Below, piece by piece: positions 34,479 through 46,566 of a DNA stretch of 64,000 nt (position 1 is the first letter of the stretch; the number at the start of each line of letters is the position of its first letter). This stretch comes from Novosphingobium indicum (GTDB lineage Bacteria; Pseudomonadota; Alphaproteobacteria; Sphingomonadales; Sphingomonadaceae), in contig NZ_BMLK01000004.1 in NCBI RefSeq assembly GCF_014645195.1, positions 186,001-250,000 on the forward strand, read 5' to 3'. The notes under the pieces are model-generated. The model did not search any database. It saw only the letters and a list, made by a program, of their open reading frames with translations, and was not told the DNA's origin. A program made the position numbers and the translations under genes.

Positions 34479-35462
34479 TCAGGCGTTCACGTCGACGATG
34501 TAGCGGCCCTTGACCTCACCCGACATGAACTTCTTGGCCGCATCGATGGCATCGCCGAGACCGATGGTCTGGCCGATGGTGTCGAGCACCGCCGGATCGA
34601 GATCCTTGGCGAGACGGTCCCAGGCCTTCAGGCGCTTGGCCTTCGGCGCCATCACCGAGTCGATGCCGAGCAGCGAAACGCCGCGCAGGATGAATGGCAT
34701 GACGGTGGCAGGCAGGTCCATGCCCTGGGCCAGGCCGCAAGCCGCGACGGCGCCGCCGTATTTGGTCTGGGCGCAGGCATTGGCAAGGGTGAAGCTGCCG
34801 GCCGTGTCGACGACGCCAGCCCAGCGCTCCTTCTGGAGCGGCTTGCCCTTCTCGGACATTTCGGAGCGCTCAATAATGGTCTCGGCGCCCAGCGACTTGA
34901 GGTAGTCGGCTTCCGAAGCCTTGCCGGTCAGCGCGGCAACCGAGAAGCCCAGCTTCTTGAGCAGCGCAATGGCAACCGAACCGACGCCGCCGGTGGCACC
35001 GGTGACGAGCACTTCACCCTGATCCGGGGTAACACCGGCATCAATCAGGGCATCGACGCAGAGTGCGGCGGTATAGCCAGCAGTGCCGATGGCCATGGCC
35101 TGCGCCGGGGTGAACGCGCTCGGCAGCGGCACCAGCCACTCGCCCTTGAGCTTCGCCTTCTGCGCCAGACCGCCCCAGTGGACTTCGCCCACACCCCAGC
35201 CGTTGAGGACGACGGTGTCGCCGGCCTTCCACTCGGAATTGCCGCTCTCGGTGACGGTACCGACAAGGTCGATACCCGGAACCATCGGGAACTTGCGCAC
35301 GACCGGCGAGCTGCCGGTGATGGCAAGGCCGTCCTTGAAGTTGAGAGTCGAGAACGCGACGTCGATGGTCACGTCACCTTCGGGCAGTGCGCTTTCGTCG
35401 AGCTGCTGCAGGGTAACGGTCTGCCCGTCGTCGGTCTTGTCGATCACGATAGCGGAAAACAT
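34479..35462 (-). CDS. acuI: AcuI/YhdH-type NADPH-dependent acryloyl-CoA reductase
   Basis: Medium-chain reductase of 327 residues without the structural zinc cysteines, of the YhdH/AcuI group that reduces acryloyl-CoA to propionyl-CoA. Motifs: LNFKDGLAITG, MVPGIDLVGTV, NGWGVGEVHWGGLAQKAKL and the nucleotide loop VTGATGGVGSVAIALL. ATG 35462 (MFSAIVIDKTDDGQ) has GGAAGGGAG upstream; the longer frame to 35504 has no such site. In a side-chain degradation pathway it could remove acryloyl-CoA or a related enoyl-CoA. The symbol rests on family resemblance. Confidence 0.85.
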   Translation of the reverse strand: MFSAIVIDKTDDGQTVTLQQLDESALPEGDVTIDVAFSTLNFKDGLAITGSSPVVRKFPMVPGIDLVGTVTESGNSEWKAGDTVVLNGWGVGEVHWGGLAQKAKLKGEWLVPLPSAFTPAQAMAIGTAGYTAALCVDALIDAGVTPDQGEVLVTGATGGVGSVAIALLKKLGFSVAALTGKASEADYLKSLGAETIIERSEMSEKGKPLQKERWAGVVDTAGSFTLANACAQTKYGGAVAACGLAQGMDLPATVMPFILRGVSLLGIDSVMAPKAKRLKAWDRLAKDLDPAVLDTIGQTIGLGDAIDAAKKFMSGEVKGRYIVDVNA

Positions 35463-35622
35463 GGAGAACTCCCTTCCTCTCGGCGCGGCGCGCCTTTCGA
35501 TCATGCGTGCGACGGACCGCCCGTTGCAGTGGCCCGACCTTGATACTTCACCCCTTGCTGAAAAGGGAACTGTCGCTTCGCGTCAATGGCGATGCAGCCG
35601 GGCATCGCCGAGGCGAAGTGTA

Positions 35623-36294
35623 CTAGCGGGCATTCGCTTCGGCGGCTTCCTTGCGCAGGCGCTCTGCAACGCCCGGGAAGGCCTCCGCCTTCATCGTGCC
35701 ATACATCGACAGGCGCAGAATTTCGTGACTGAAGCGGCGCGCCAGCTCCGTGCGCTGCGCGTCCTCGGCCGCATGGGCACGCGCCAAAATAGGCCAGAAG
35801 AATACCCCGGCGAGATTGACGACCGAGAGCACTTCGGAATCGATACCCGGCTCGGCCAGATCGGTTCCGGCAAAGCGCCGCAGCGAGCCGCAGTACTCGC
35901 GCCAGAACGGATCCTGGCTGGGATCGGGAGAGGCGAGCACCTGCTGCAGCCAGACCCGGCAGATGTCCGGGTTCTCCATGGCGAAATCGCAAAGCCGGTC
36001 AGTCAGCGCGGCGACGTCGACCCGCTCCACCTGACGCTCGCCCAGCGTCGAAGGATCGCCGAAGACCGCGCGGAACAGCTTGTCCGAAACCCACTGAATG
36101 GTAGCCTCGATCAGCTTCTCGCGCGTTTCGAAATGCTGGTAGGCCGTGCCGCGATTGACCGCCGCGAGATGGGCCACGGCCGAGAGACTGACCCCTTCGA
36201 CCCCGTCCTTTGCCAGCAGGTTACTGGCCGCTTCGAGAATCGTCTCGCGCGTTGCCGCAGGGTCCCTCACCCGGCGTTTGGTCTTCGCTTCCAT
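35623..36294 (-). CDS. TetR family transcriptional regulator
   Basis: 223 residues. DNA-binding part RETILEAASNLLAKDGVEGVSLSAVAHLAAVNRGTAYQHFETREKLI, then a helical ligand domain. It lies upstream of the reductase-ligase genes in the same direction and may control them. A near-perfect inverted repeat (36344-36356) lies 50 bases upstream of its start. Confidence 0.93.
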   Translation of the reverse strand: MEAKTKRRVRDPAATRETILEAASNLLAKDGVEGVSLSAVAHLAAVNRGTAYQHFETREKLIEATIQWVSDKLFRAVFGDPSTLGERQVERVDVAALTDRLCDFAMENPDICRVWLQQVLASPDPSQDPFWREYCGSLRRFAGTDLAEPGIDSEVLSVVNLAGVFFWPILARAHAAEDAQRTELARRFSHEILRLSMYGTMKAEAFPGVAERLRKEAAEANAR

Positions 36295-36343
36295 GGTCTT
36301 GCCCCGGTTTACCGAGCCGGGAGCATAACCACGAAATGACTAA

Positions 36344-36356
36344 TCGACAATGTTGA
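36344..36356. promoter_or_regulatory. Inverted repeat upstream of TetR gene, candidate operator
   Basis: TCGACA-A-TGTTGA, 6-base arms with one mismatch, flanked by TGACTA and TTGACTA. It lies in the short gap between enolase and the TetR gene, where the TetR promoter must be. Confidence 0.4.
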
Positions 36357-36358
36357 CT

Positions 36359-36388
36359 ACAACCCGCCCCATCGCGGGAGCGGGTTGT
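36359..36388 (-). terminator. Hairpin after the enolase gene
   Basis: ACAACCCGC and GCGGGTTGT form a 9-base perfect stem 16 bases after the enolase stop. The T run is missing, so termination strength is uncertain. Confidence 0.45.
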
Positions 36389-36403
36389 TGTCGAATGAAA
36401 GGC

Positions 36404-38803
<2,400 letters not shown>

Positions 38804-38807
<4 letters not shown>

Positions 38808-39121
38808 ACAAGCTGGCAGCACAGGTCATGGCCGACCGCGCCGCGCGCGATGCGGCCCGGTCCGTGTTCGACGAGCACTATGGCGCACTCAAGGCCGACA
38901 TCGAGGAACGCGGCCTGACCGGCCGCATCCTCGACGAGGCGAAGGAACAGGCCAAGGACATGTTCGACGAAGCCGTTGCCGTGGCCGAAGCGAACCCCGG
39001 CGTGATCGGGGGAACCATCGCCGCGCTGGCGCTTTGGTTATTGCGAAACCCGATTATCGCCTGGATCGAGAAAATGCTCGAGCCGGCCGTAGACAAAGTG
39101 AAGGAGCTGGGCAGTGACTGA
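38804..39121 (+). CDS. Small membrane-associated protein of unknown function
   Basis: 105 residues, an acidic/basic helical region followed by one hydrophobic segment (NPGVIGGTIAALALWLLRNP) and a short amphipathic tail. It overlaps both neighbours by a few bases (ATGA at the start, GTGACTGA at the end), so the operon is translationally coupled. In position it matches the third gene of YqjD-YqjE-YqjK-like operons; sequence similarity to YqjK is not evident to me. Confidence 0.78.
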
Positions 39122-39668
39122 TACTGATCCGACAACACCGACCGAAACGCCGCAGCACTCCAACAACGTCGTCACGCTGCCGGCAAAGCCCGCGAAACAG
39201 CGCCCTTCCGAGAAGGTCGTCTCATTCGTGAAGAAGCACCCCTACATAACGGTCGCCGGTGCCGTTACCGCTGGTGTGGCCGCCGCGGCCCTGCTGCCGC
39301 GCAAGACCAGCGGCAAGGTGATCGACAAGGCCATGGGTGTGGCCGAAGCCGCCGGCGCGGCCACCATGATGTTCGGCCGCAATGCCGGCGAAAAGGCGCA
39401 CGAACTCGGCAGCGATGCCCGTGAACAGGCCGGCATTCTCGGCAAGAAGGCAGAGCAGGCCGGCGAAGTTGCCGTGAAGCGCCTCGAAAAGTACGGGCTG
39501 GCCGCCCTTGCCGCAGCCAGCGCATTCGGGCGCGCCACTGCCACCCGCGCCAGCAAGCTGGGCGACGCCGCAGCCGAAAAAGCCGCCAAAATCGGCGAGG
39601 CAGCCTCGGAAAAGTCGCATGACCTTGCCGATGCCGCAGAGGATCTGAAGAAGCGGGTCAAAGGCTGA
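39114..39668 (+). CDS. Ala/Lys-rich membrane protein of unknown function
   Basis: 184 residues with GTG start 39114 overlapping the previous stop. One membrane segment near residue 45 (YITVAGAVTAGVAAAALLP) is followed by a long Ala/Glu/Lys helix with repeated ASKLGDAAAEKAAKIGEAAS-like units, suggesting a coiled coil or amphipathic membrane-lying helix. Last gene of the four-gene operon. Function unknown. Confidence 0.75.
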   Translation: MTDTDPTTPTETPQHSNNVVTLPAKPAKQRPSEKVVSFVKKHPYITVAGAVTAGVAAAALLPRKTSGKVIDKAMGVAEAAGAATMMFGRNAGEKAHELGSDAREQAGILGKKAEQAGEVAVKRLEKYGLAALAAASAFGRATATRASKLGDAAAEKAAKIGEAASEKSHDLADAAEDLKKRVKG

Positions 39669-39802
39669 TCGCCCAGCTTATTGCTAATGCTTTTCAACAT
39701 TGCAGAAGGGCGAGATCGCAGAAGCGATCTCCTCTTGCTCTTGACCCTGCCTAAAATTATAGGGGCCGCTCCTCCTCCCAATCAGGAAAGCGGCCCTCTC
39801 CC

Positions 39803-40024
39803 ATGCAAAAGCTTCATCTTGTAATGGGCGGCCGGGTCAAGGACCCGCGCAGCCTTGAATTCGTCGACCTCGAGAAGCTCGATCTGGTCGGCGTGTTTCC
39901 CGACTTCGCGTCCGCCCAGGATGCCTGGAAGTCGGCAGCACAGCGCACGGTCGACGATGCGGAAATGAAGTACGTGATCGTCCACCTCCACCGCCTGCTC
40001 GAGCCCGAACTTCCGGAAGAGTAA
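39803..40024 (+). CDS. DUF4170 domain protein
   Basis: 73-residue soluble protein: MQKLHLVMGGRVKDPRSLEF, ... VGVFPDFASAQDAWKSAAQR, ... YVIVHLHRLLEPE. This is a small alphaproteobacterial family of unknown function. It has its own upstream gap and a strong terminator. Confidence 0.85.
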   Translation: MQKLHLVMGGRVKDPRSLEFVDLEKLDLVGVFPDFASAQDAWKSAAQRTVDDAEMKYVIVHLHRLLEPELPEE

Positions 40025-40054
40025 GCACGCGGCAGACCTGACCGCTGAACAACA

Positions 40055-40095
40055 GAAGAGGGCCGGAACAGCGCGTTCCGGCCCTCTTCTTTTTT
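40055..40095. terminator. Strong bidirectional terminator between DUF4170 gene and greA
   Basis: GAAGAGGGCCGGAAC and GTTCCGGCCCTCTTC form a perfect 15-base stem with a 5-base loop, followed by six T residues. Confidence 0.93.
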
Positions 40096-40128
40096 GCCTG
40101 ACGACGCGGCCCGGCAGGCCGCGTGAAA

Positions 40129-40605
40129 TCAGATGAACTCGATCTTCCGAACGAGGTAGAACTTGTCGCCCGACGGCACGGTCACCTCGATCTCGTCGTC
40201 GACCTTGCGCCCGATCAGCGCCTTGCCGAGCGGCGAGTTGTAGCTGATGCGGCCTGCCTTGGCGTCGGCCTCGTAGGGACCGACGATCTGGTAGCGCACC
40301 GGCTTCTCGTCATCGTCGAGCAACGTGACAGTGGCGCCGAAAATCACCTTGTCGCCCGACAGCGACGTGGGATCGATGATCTGCGCGCGGCTGACCCGGT
40401 CCTCGAGATCCGCGATCGTCGCCTCGACCTGCCCCTGGCGTTCCTTGGCGGCGTGGTATTCCGCGTTTTCGGAAAGGTCGCCGTGCGCACGCGCTTCCTC
40501 GATGGCGTCGACGATACGCGGCCGTTCCTCACGCAGCGCCTTCAGCTCGGCCGTCAGCCTTTCGTAGCCTTCCGCGAGCATCGGCAGCTTTTCGATACTG
40601 GCCAT
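40129..40605 (-). CDS. greA: Transcription elongation factor GreA
   Basis: 158 residues, the normal GreA length. N-terminal coiled coil with the acidic tip ([24 protein letters not shown]) that reaches the RNA polymerase active site and stimulates transcript cleavage, and the C-terminal FKBP-like domain ([17 protein letters not shown]). It lies 104 bases after carB in the same direction. Confidence 0.97.
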   Translation of the reverse strand: MASIEKLPMLAEGYERLTAELKALREERPRIVDAIEEARAHGDLSENAEYHAAKERQGQVEATIADLEDRVSRAQIIDPTSLSGDKVIFGATVTLLDDDEKPVRYQIVGPYEADAKAGRISYNSPLGKALIGRKVDDEIEVTVPSGDKFYLVRKIEFI

Positions 40606-40709
40606 TCTCTTATCTTCCTCCTGTTGCCCCCCTTGCTGAGACTACTCGGCTGCCCCGTCCCTCAGGGGGGCGAGCCGATCTGCAGCGATGTGGGGAGGCA
40701 AGATCGATT

Positions 40710-43700
40710 TCAGCTATAATAATCCTGCAACGAGCGCACTTCAAGTTGGCTGCCACGAATAACGTCGATAGCCTCGCTTGCCGCTACGCTCGTGGCGGCC
40801 GTGGTGAAGATCGAAACCTTCGCCGTGATCGCCGATGCGCGGATCGATTTGGAGTCCTGCAGGCTCTGCCAACCCTCGGTGGTGTTGAAGATCAGGTTCA
40901 CTTCACCGTCCTCGATCTTGTCGACGATGTGCGGGCGCCCTTCAGCCACCTTGTTCACCAGTTCGACGGCGAGGCCGGCGTCGGCGAGATACTTCTGCGT
41001 GCCCGACGTAGCGATAATGCGGAAGCCGTTGTCGAGCAGCTTGCGCACGGCCGGCACGATCAGCGGCTTGTCGCTTTCCTTGACCGAAACGAAGGCGGTG
41101 CCTTCGGTCGGCAGGCGCATGCCGGCGCCAAGCTGGGCCTTGGCGAAGGCGCGCGGGTAATCGGTATCGATGCCCATGACTTCGCCGGTCGACTTCATCT
41201 CCGGGCTCAGCACCGGATCGACGCCGGGGAAGCGCGCGAAGGGGAACACGGCTTCCTTCACGGCCATGTAGTCCAGATCGCGCTTGAACGGCGGGAACTC
41301 GGTCAGCTTCTCGCCCGCCATGACGCGCGCCGCGATCTTGGCGACTGGCTGGCCGATGGCCTTGGCGACGAAGGGCACCGTACGCGATGCGCGCGGGTTC
41401 ACTTCGATCAGATAGACCTCGCCGTCCTTCACCGCGAACTGCACGTTCATCAGGCCGCGCACGCCCAGACCCATGGCCAGCGCCTCGGCCTGACGTTCCA
41501 TCTCCTCGATGATTTCGGGCGGCAGGCTGTAAGCCGGAATGGTGCAGGCGCTGTCGCCCGAGTGGACGCCGGCTTCCTCGATGTGCTGCATCACACCGGC
41601 CACGACGACCTGCTCGCCGTCGCACAGGGCATCGACGTCGCACTCGATGGCATCGCGCAGGTACTGATCGATCAGGACCGGGCTGTCGTTCGAGACATGA
41701 ACGGCCGTGGCGATGTAGTTGTCGAGCTGCTGCTCGCTGTCGACGATCTCCATCGCGCGACCGCCGAGCACGTAGCTGGGACGCGTCAGCACCGGATAGC
41801 CGATGCGGTTGGCAATCGCGACAGCCTCGTCGCGGCTGCGGGCCATGCCATTGGCCGGCTGTTTGAGGTTCAGCTTGTCGACCAGCGCGGCAAAGCGCTC
41901 GCGATCTTCGGCAAGGTCGATTGCATCGGGCGTGGTGCCCAGGATCGGAATGTTCGCCTTTTCGAGCGCGGCGGCAAGCTTGAGCGGGGTCTGCCCGCCG
42001 AACTGCACGATCACGCCCACCAGTTCGCCGTTCTCCTGCTCGACGCGCAGGATTTCCAGCACGTCCTCGGCAGTCAGCGGCTCGAAGTAGAGACGGTCGG
42101 AGGTGTCGTAGTCGGTCGAGACGGTCTCGGGGTTGCAGTTGACCATGATCGTCTCGTAGCCGGCCTCGGACAGCGCGAAGCAGGCATGGACGCAGCAGTA
42201 GTCGAACTCGATGCCCTGCCCGATACGGTTCGGGCCGCCACCGAGGATGACGATTTTCCTGCGGTCGGACGGCATCGCCTCGTCCTCGGGCTCGCCGAAG
42301 AACGGCGCCTCGTAGGTCGAGTACATGTAGGGCGTGATCGCCTCGAACTCCGCGGCGCAGGAATCGATGCGCTTGAACACCGGATAGACGCCCAGCTTGT
42401 GGCGCAGCGCGCGCACTTCGTCCTCGCTGGTGGCGCCGGCCATGGCGCGCAGGGCATCGTGCAGCAGTCCCGAGCGCTTCGCCTGCGTCTCGGCGAGACC
42501 TCCGGCGACATGTACAGAGCGCACCGCAAGCGTGGCGAGGCGCTTGTCGGAGAAGCCCATCGCCTTCACCCGGCGCAGGCCCTGCGCGTCGATGGGCAGG
42601 CCGTCCTGCATGATCTTCGCTTCCTCGGCGATGATCTCTTCGATGTGGCGCAGGAACCACTTGTCGTAGAACGTGATCGCGTGGATCTCATCCACGGTGA
42701 AGCCCTCGCGCATGGCCTGGGCCACGTTGAGCAGACGCTCCGGAGTAGCCTTCGAAAGCGCTGCGGTAATCGTGTCGCGCCCTGCCCCTTCCAGCGACGG
42801 CACGGTGTTGAAGCCGTCGAGATCGGTTTCCAGACCGCGCAGCGCCTTCTGCAGCGATTCCTTGATGTTGCGGCCGATCGCCATGACCTCGCCCACGGAC
42901 TTCATCGCCGTGCTCAGTTCCGCCTTCGCGCCCTTGAACTTCTCGAAGGCAAAGCGCGGGATCTTGGTGACGACGTAGTCGATGGTCGGTTCGAACGCGG
43001 CCGGGGTCGCGCCGGTAATCTCGTTGGTGATCTCGTCGAGCGTGTAGCCCACGGCCAGCTTGGCGGCGACGCGTGCGATCGGGAAGCCGGTCGCCTTCGA
43101 AGCCAGAGCCGAAGAGCGCGAGACGCGCGGGTTCATCTCGATGACGATCAGTCGACCGTTTTCCGGGTTCACGGCGAACTGCACGTTCGAGCCGCCGGTT
43201 TCCACGCCGATCTCACGCAGCACCTCGAGCGAGGCGGTGCGCATGATCTGGTATTCCTTGTCGGTCAGCGTCAGCGCCGGCGCGACGGTGATCGAATCGC
43301 CGGTGTGCACGCCCATCGGATCGACGTTCTCGATGGCGCAGATGATGATGCAGTTGTCGTGCTTGTCGCGCACGACTTCCATCTCGTATTCCTTCCAGCC
43401 GAGCAGCGATTCCTCGATGAGGACTTCGTTCTTCGGGCTGGCATCGAGACCTTCGCGCACGATGCGCTCGAACTCGTTCTTGTTGTAGGCCACGCCGCCG
43501 CCAGTGCCGCCCAGCGTGAAGCTGGGGCGGATGATCGCCGGAAGACCGGTGCGTTCGAGCACGGCATGAGCCTCTTCCAGCGAGTGCGCGACGCCCGAGG
43601 CGGCGCTCTCGAGGCCGATCTTGTCCATCGCCTCACGGAAGCGCTGGCGGTTTTCAGCCTTGTCGATGGCATCGGCATTGGCGCCGATCATCTGCACGCC

Positions 43701-44033
43701 GTACTTGTCGAGGATGCCCGCCTCGAACAGATCCAGCGCACAGTTGAGTGCGGTCTGCCCGCCCATCGTCGGCAGCAGTGCGTCGGGCCGCTCCTTGATG
43801 ATGATCTTCTCCACCACCTCGGGCGTGATCGGCTCGACATACGTCGCGTCGGCCATGTCCGGGTCGGTCATGATCGTGGCGGGGTTGGAGTTCACCAGAA
43901 TGACCCGATAGCCCTCTTCCTTGAGCGCCTTGATCGCCTGGGTCCCCGAATAGTCGAACTCGCAGGCCTGGCCGATGATGATCGGACCGGCACCGATGAC
44001 GAGGATCGAGGAGATGTCTGTGCGCTTGGGCAT
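40710..44033 (-). CDS. carB: Carbamoyl-phosphate synthase large subunit
   Basis: 1107 residues, making carbamoyl phosphate for arginine and pyrimidines. Two ATP-grasp halves are visible: [14 protein letters not shown] in the first, and [12 protein letters not shown] in the second, each with a following metal-binding [11 protein letters not shown] segment ([40 protein letters not shown]). A C-terminal MGS-like regulatory domain follows. ATG 44033; two small genes separate it from carA, all leftward with overlaps or short gaps. Confidence 0.98.
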   Translation of the reverse strand: MPKRTDISSILVIGAGPIIIGQACEFDYSGTQAIKALKEEGYRVILVNSNPATIMTDPDMADATYVEPITPEVVEKIIIKERPDALLPTMGGQTALNCALDLFEAGILDKYGVQMIGANADAIDKAENRQRFREAMDKIGLESAASGVAHSLEEAHAVLERTGLPAIIRPSFTLGGTGGGVAYNKNEFERIVREGLDASPKNEVLIEESLLGWKEYEMEVVRDKHDNCIIICAIENVDPMGVHTGDSITVAPALTLTDKEYQIMRTASLEVLREIGVETGGSNVQFAVNPENGRLIVIEMNPRVSRSSALASKATGFPIARVAAKLAVGYTLDEITNEITGATPAAFEPTIDYVVTKIPRFAFEKFKGAKAELSTAMKSVGEVMAIGRNIKESLQKALRGLETDLDGFNTVPSLEGAGRDTITAALSKATPERLLNVAQAMREGFTVDEIHAITFYDKWFLRHIEEIIAEEAKIMQDGLPIDAQGLRRVKAMGFSDKRLATLAVRSVHVAGGLAETQAKRSGLLHDALRAMAGATSEDEVRALRHKLGVYPVFKRIDSCAAEFEAITPYMYSTYEAPFFGEPEDEAMPSDRRKIVILGGGPNRIGQGIEFDYCCVHACFALSEAGYETIMVNCNPETVSTDYDTSDRLYFEPLTAEDVLEILRVEQENGELVGVIVQFGGQTPLKLAAALEKANIPILGTTPDAIDLAEDRERFAALVDKLNLKQPANGMARSRDEAVAIANRIGYPVLTRPSYVLGGRAMEIVDSEQQLDNYIATAVHVSNDSPVLIDQYLRDAIECDVDALCDGEQVVVAGVMQHIEEAGVHSGDSACTIPAYSLPPEIIEEMERQAEALAMGLGVRGLMNVQFAVKDGEVYLIEVNPRASRTVPFVAKAIGQPVAKIAARVMAGEKLTEFPPFKRDLDYMAVKEAVFPFARFPGVDPVLSPEMKSTGEVMGIDTDYPRAFAKAQLGAGMRLPTEGTAFVSVKESDKPLIVPAVRKLLDNGFRIIATSGTQKYLADAGLAVELVNKVAEGRPHIVDKIEDGEVNLIFNTTEGWQSLQDSKSIRASAITAKVSIFTTAATSVAASEAIDVIRGSQLEVRSLQDYYS

Positions 44034-44087
44034 GGTAGAGGGCTATCCTGGATTCTAGTGTCTGTAAGGTATCGCGTGCCGGAGGCT

Positions 44088-44465
44088 TCAGGCCACCAGT
44101 TCGCCGAATGCCTTTTCCCAGTACTCGGGACCTTCGGCATTGGCCTTGGCGATGATCGGGTTGGTGGCCTGCCGCTCCTTGATCTCGGCGCGGAAGACGT
44201 CGGCCTGGAACTGGTGCATCTTGCCGCCGAATTCGTTCTCGGTGGTCGACCATGCGCCCTTGGCAATCATCGAATCGAGGAACTGCTTGGCGGCCGCCTT
44301 GGACTGGCTGCGCACTTTCATGCCGAACTTGCGGTGGGCGATCTGGAACTTGTCCTCGATGATGAGAGTCAGTTCGCCATAGGGGTACCAGCGCGTCGCG
44401 ATGTTGAGATCGTTGGCAGGACCGGCAATGTAATAGGCGATCATGTGGTCGATAAGATCACTCAT
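44088..44465 (-). CDS. Conserved protein of unknown function inside the car operon
   Basis: 125 residues, soluble, no signal peptide; a mixed alpha-beta sequence starting MSDLIDHMIAYYIAGPANDL with WYPYGELTLIIEDKFQIAHRKFGMKV. I do not recognise the family. Its ATG overlaps the stop of the small lipoprotein gene (ATGA), and it ends 54 bases before carB, so it must be co-transcribed with carA and carB. A role in carbamoyl-phosphate metabolism is only guilt by association. Confidence 0.82.
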   Translation of the reverse strand: MSDLIDHMIAYYIAGPANDLNIATRWYPYGELTLIIEDKFQIAHRKFGMKVRSQSKAAAKQFLDSMIAKGAWSTTENEFGGKMHQFQADVFRAEIKERQATNPIIAKANAEGPEYWEKAFGELVA

Positions 44466-44764
44466 GGTCTGTTCTCTTTCCTTGTTTGTCTCTTGATCTC
44501 GGCCGGATAGGCGATGCTCACGCGAGGCAGTCGGGCGCGCAGTTCAGCCAGAACGCAGGCCTGCCTCGATTGTGCCATCCCCTTGGGTGGGTCGAAGCGC
44601 AGCTTGTCCTGCTCCACCGTGATCGTCCCCGCGGCAACGCCGCACCTCCCCGCAACCGTCGCGATCTCGGCCTCGCTCAGCAACGCGGGCTTGGGCGGCG
44701 GTGCCTGATTGCACGCCGCCACGAGGCCGCAGGGTGCCAGAAGCAAGGCCGCAGCCTGCTTCAA
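44462..44764 (-). CDS. Small predicted lipoprotein between carA and carB
   Basis: 100 residues from a TTG start at 44764 that overlaps the carA stop (TTGA). The first residues MKQAAALLLAPCGLVAACNQ form a signal peptide with lipobox VAAC, so the mature protein is lipid-anchored at about Cys18. The rest contains EAEIATVAGRCGVAAGTITV and two more cysteines. A TTG start with full coupling to carA explains why no ATG is found. Family not recognised. It might be missed by gene finders. Confidence 0.68.
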   Translation of the reverse strand: MKQAAALLLAPCGLVAACNQAPPPKPALLSEAEIATVAGRCGVAAGTITVEQDKLRFDPPKGMAQSRQACVLAELRARLPRVSIAYPAEIKRQTRKENRP

Positions 44765-45927
44765 GCGAGCATCCCGACGAACTTTTCGAACAGGTAGAAA
44801 CTGTCCTGCGGGCCAGGGCTCGCTTCCGGGTGGTACTGCACACCGAAAGCGCGCTTGTTCTTGAGCGCTATGCCGCAATTGGTGCCGTCGAACAGCGAGA
44901 CGTGGGTCTCCTCGACCGCATCGGGCAGCGTCTTGTTGTCGACCGCGAAGCCGTGGTTCATCGAGGTGATCTCGACCACGCCGTCGGCCATGCGCTTCAC
45001 CGGGTGGTTGGCGCCGCGATGGCCCTGGAACATCTTGGCGGTCTTCGCGCCGGCGGCCAGACCGAGCATCTGGTGGCCAAGGCAGATACCGAAGATCGGT
45101 ATGTCCTTTTCCAGCAGCGCCTGAATCACCGGCACGGCGTATTTTCCGGTCGCGGCCGGATCGCCGGGGCCGTTCGACAGGAACACGCCATCGGGTTCGA
45201 GCGCGAGAACCTCTTCCAGGGTGACTTCGGCCGGAACCACCGTCACCCGCGCGCCGGCCTTCACCAGATTGCGGAAGATGTTGTCCTTGGCGCCGTAATC
45301 GATCGCGACCACGTGCGGGCGAGCATCGCGCGGCGAGCGACCGTAGCCGGCCCCGAGCGTCCAAGTGGAGCCTTCCCAGGCCTCCTGGATTTCGCGGCTG
45401 ACGATCTTGGCCAGATCCATGCCTTCGAGGCCGGGCCAGTCCTGCGCCTTCTTGACCAGCGCGGGAATGTCGAATGCGCCTTCGGGATTATAGGCGATCA
45501 CGGCATTGGGCGCGCCGAGCTTGCGGATGCGGCGCGTCAGCGCGCGGGTATCGATCCCGGCGAGACCGACCTTGCCCTTGTCCGCCATCCAGTCGCCGAA
45601 CTCACCGCGTGCACGGAAGTTGGACGAGGGCGTCACGTCCTCGCGCACGATGCAGCCGACGGCGCTGTCGACCTTGGACTCAAGGTCTTCCTCGTTCACG
45701 CCGACGTTGCCGATATGCGGGAAGGTGAAGGTCACGATCTGTCCCGCATAGGACGGATCGGTCATCACTTCCTGATATCCGGTCATCGAGGTGTTGAAGC
45801 AAACCTCGCCCACGGCTTCCCCGACGGCGCCGAAACCGCGCCCCCAGATCACGTGTCCGTCGCTCAGGACGATAACGCCCGTCGCTCCTTCCGGTTTGGG
45901 CGCAGGCGAAGGTGCGGCGTCGGCCAT
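44761..45927 (-). CDS. carA: Carbamoyl-phosphate synthase small subunit (glutamine amidotransferase)
   Basis: 388 residues supplying ammonia to CarB from glutamine. The class I amidotransferase triad is present: Cys in FGICLGHQMLGL, His and Glu in VQYHPEASPG. The N-terminal domain has CFNTSMTGYQEVMTDPSYAG. ATG 45927; it diverges from yqeY across 161 bases and starts the carA-lipoprotein-unknown-carB operon. Confidence 0.98.
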   Translation of the reverse strand: MADAAPSPAPKPEGATGVIVLSDGHVIWGRGFGAVGEAVGEVCFNTSMTGYQEVMTDPSYAGQIVTFTFPHIGNVGVNEEDLESKVDSAVGCIVREDVTPSSNFRARGEFGDWMADKGKVGLAGIDTRALTRRIRKLGAPNAVIAYNPEGAFDIPALVKKAQDWPGLEGMDLAKIVSREIQEAWEGSTWTLGAGYGRSPRDARPHVVAIDYGAKDNIFRNLVKAGARVTVVPAEVTLEEVLALEPDGVFLSNGPGDPAATGKYAVPVIQALLEKDIPIFGICLGHQMLGLAAGAKTAKMFQGHRGANHPVKRMADGVVEITSMNHGFAVDNKTLPDAVEETHVSLFDGTNCGIALKNKRAFGVQYHPEASPGPQDSFYLFEKFVGMLA

Positions 45928-46088
45928 GGTGGGTCGCTCCGTTAACGGCGTTTCTGACGATGAGTGCTAAGTCCCACGCGCTAGAGACGGTTATGCAGGG
46001 CGTCAAGGCACGAGGGTGCAATTTGCCACGCGGCTTGCTAACTTTTACGCAGCCACGTTTTCACACTCATCAGGACGACAGAAGAACA

Positions 46089-46541
46089 ATGATCCGCGAT
46101 TCGATCAAGGCCGCACAGGTTTCCGCCATGAAATCGGGTGACAAGCCCCGCCTCGGCGCCGTGCGCCTCATCCTCGCCAAACTGAAGGACCGCGACATCG
46201 AATTGCGCACCGCCACCGAAACGCCGGACGACGACGCGATGGTGATCGACGTGCTGCAGAAGATGGTCAAACAGCGCCGCGAATCGATCAAGCTCTACGA
46301 AGAAGGCGGCCGCCCGGAGCGTGCCGAAGCCGAAAAGGCGGAACTCGTGGTGATCGAGGAATTCCTGCCTGCGCAGATGTCGGAAGAGGAAACCAAGGCC
46401 GCAATCGAATCGATCAAGGCCGAAACCGGGGCTGCAGGCATGAAGGACATGGGCAAGGTCATGGGCCTGCTCAAGGAACGCCACGGCGCCCAGCTCGACA
46501 TGGGCAAGGCCAGCGGCTGGGTGAAGGCAGCCCTGGCCTGA
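46089..46541 (+). CDS. GatB/YqeY domain protein
   Basis: 150 residues, YqeY family, related to the tail domain of the amidotransferase subunit GatB; function not settled. Contains VVIEEFLPAQMSEEE and the C-terminal GKVMGLLKERHGAQLDMGKA. ATG 46089. It precedes dnaG by 25 bases, the yqeY-dnaG-rpoD order common in alphaproteobacteria. Confidence 0.94.
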   Translation: MIRDSIKAAQVSAMKSGDKPRLGAVRLILAKLKDRDIELRTATETPDDDAMVIDVLQKMVKQRRESIKLYEEGGRPERAEAEKAELVVIEEFLPAQMSEEETKAAIESIKAETGAAGMKDMGKVMGLLKERHGAQLDMGKASGWVKAALA

Positions 46542-46566
46542 CCGAAAGCGAAAGGCGGCACGTCCC

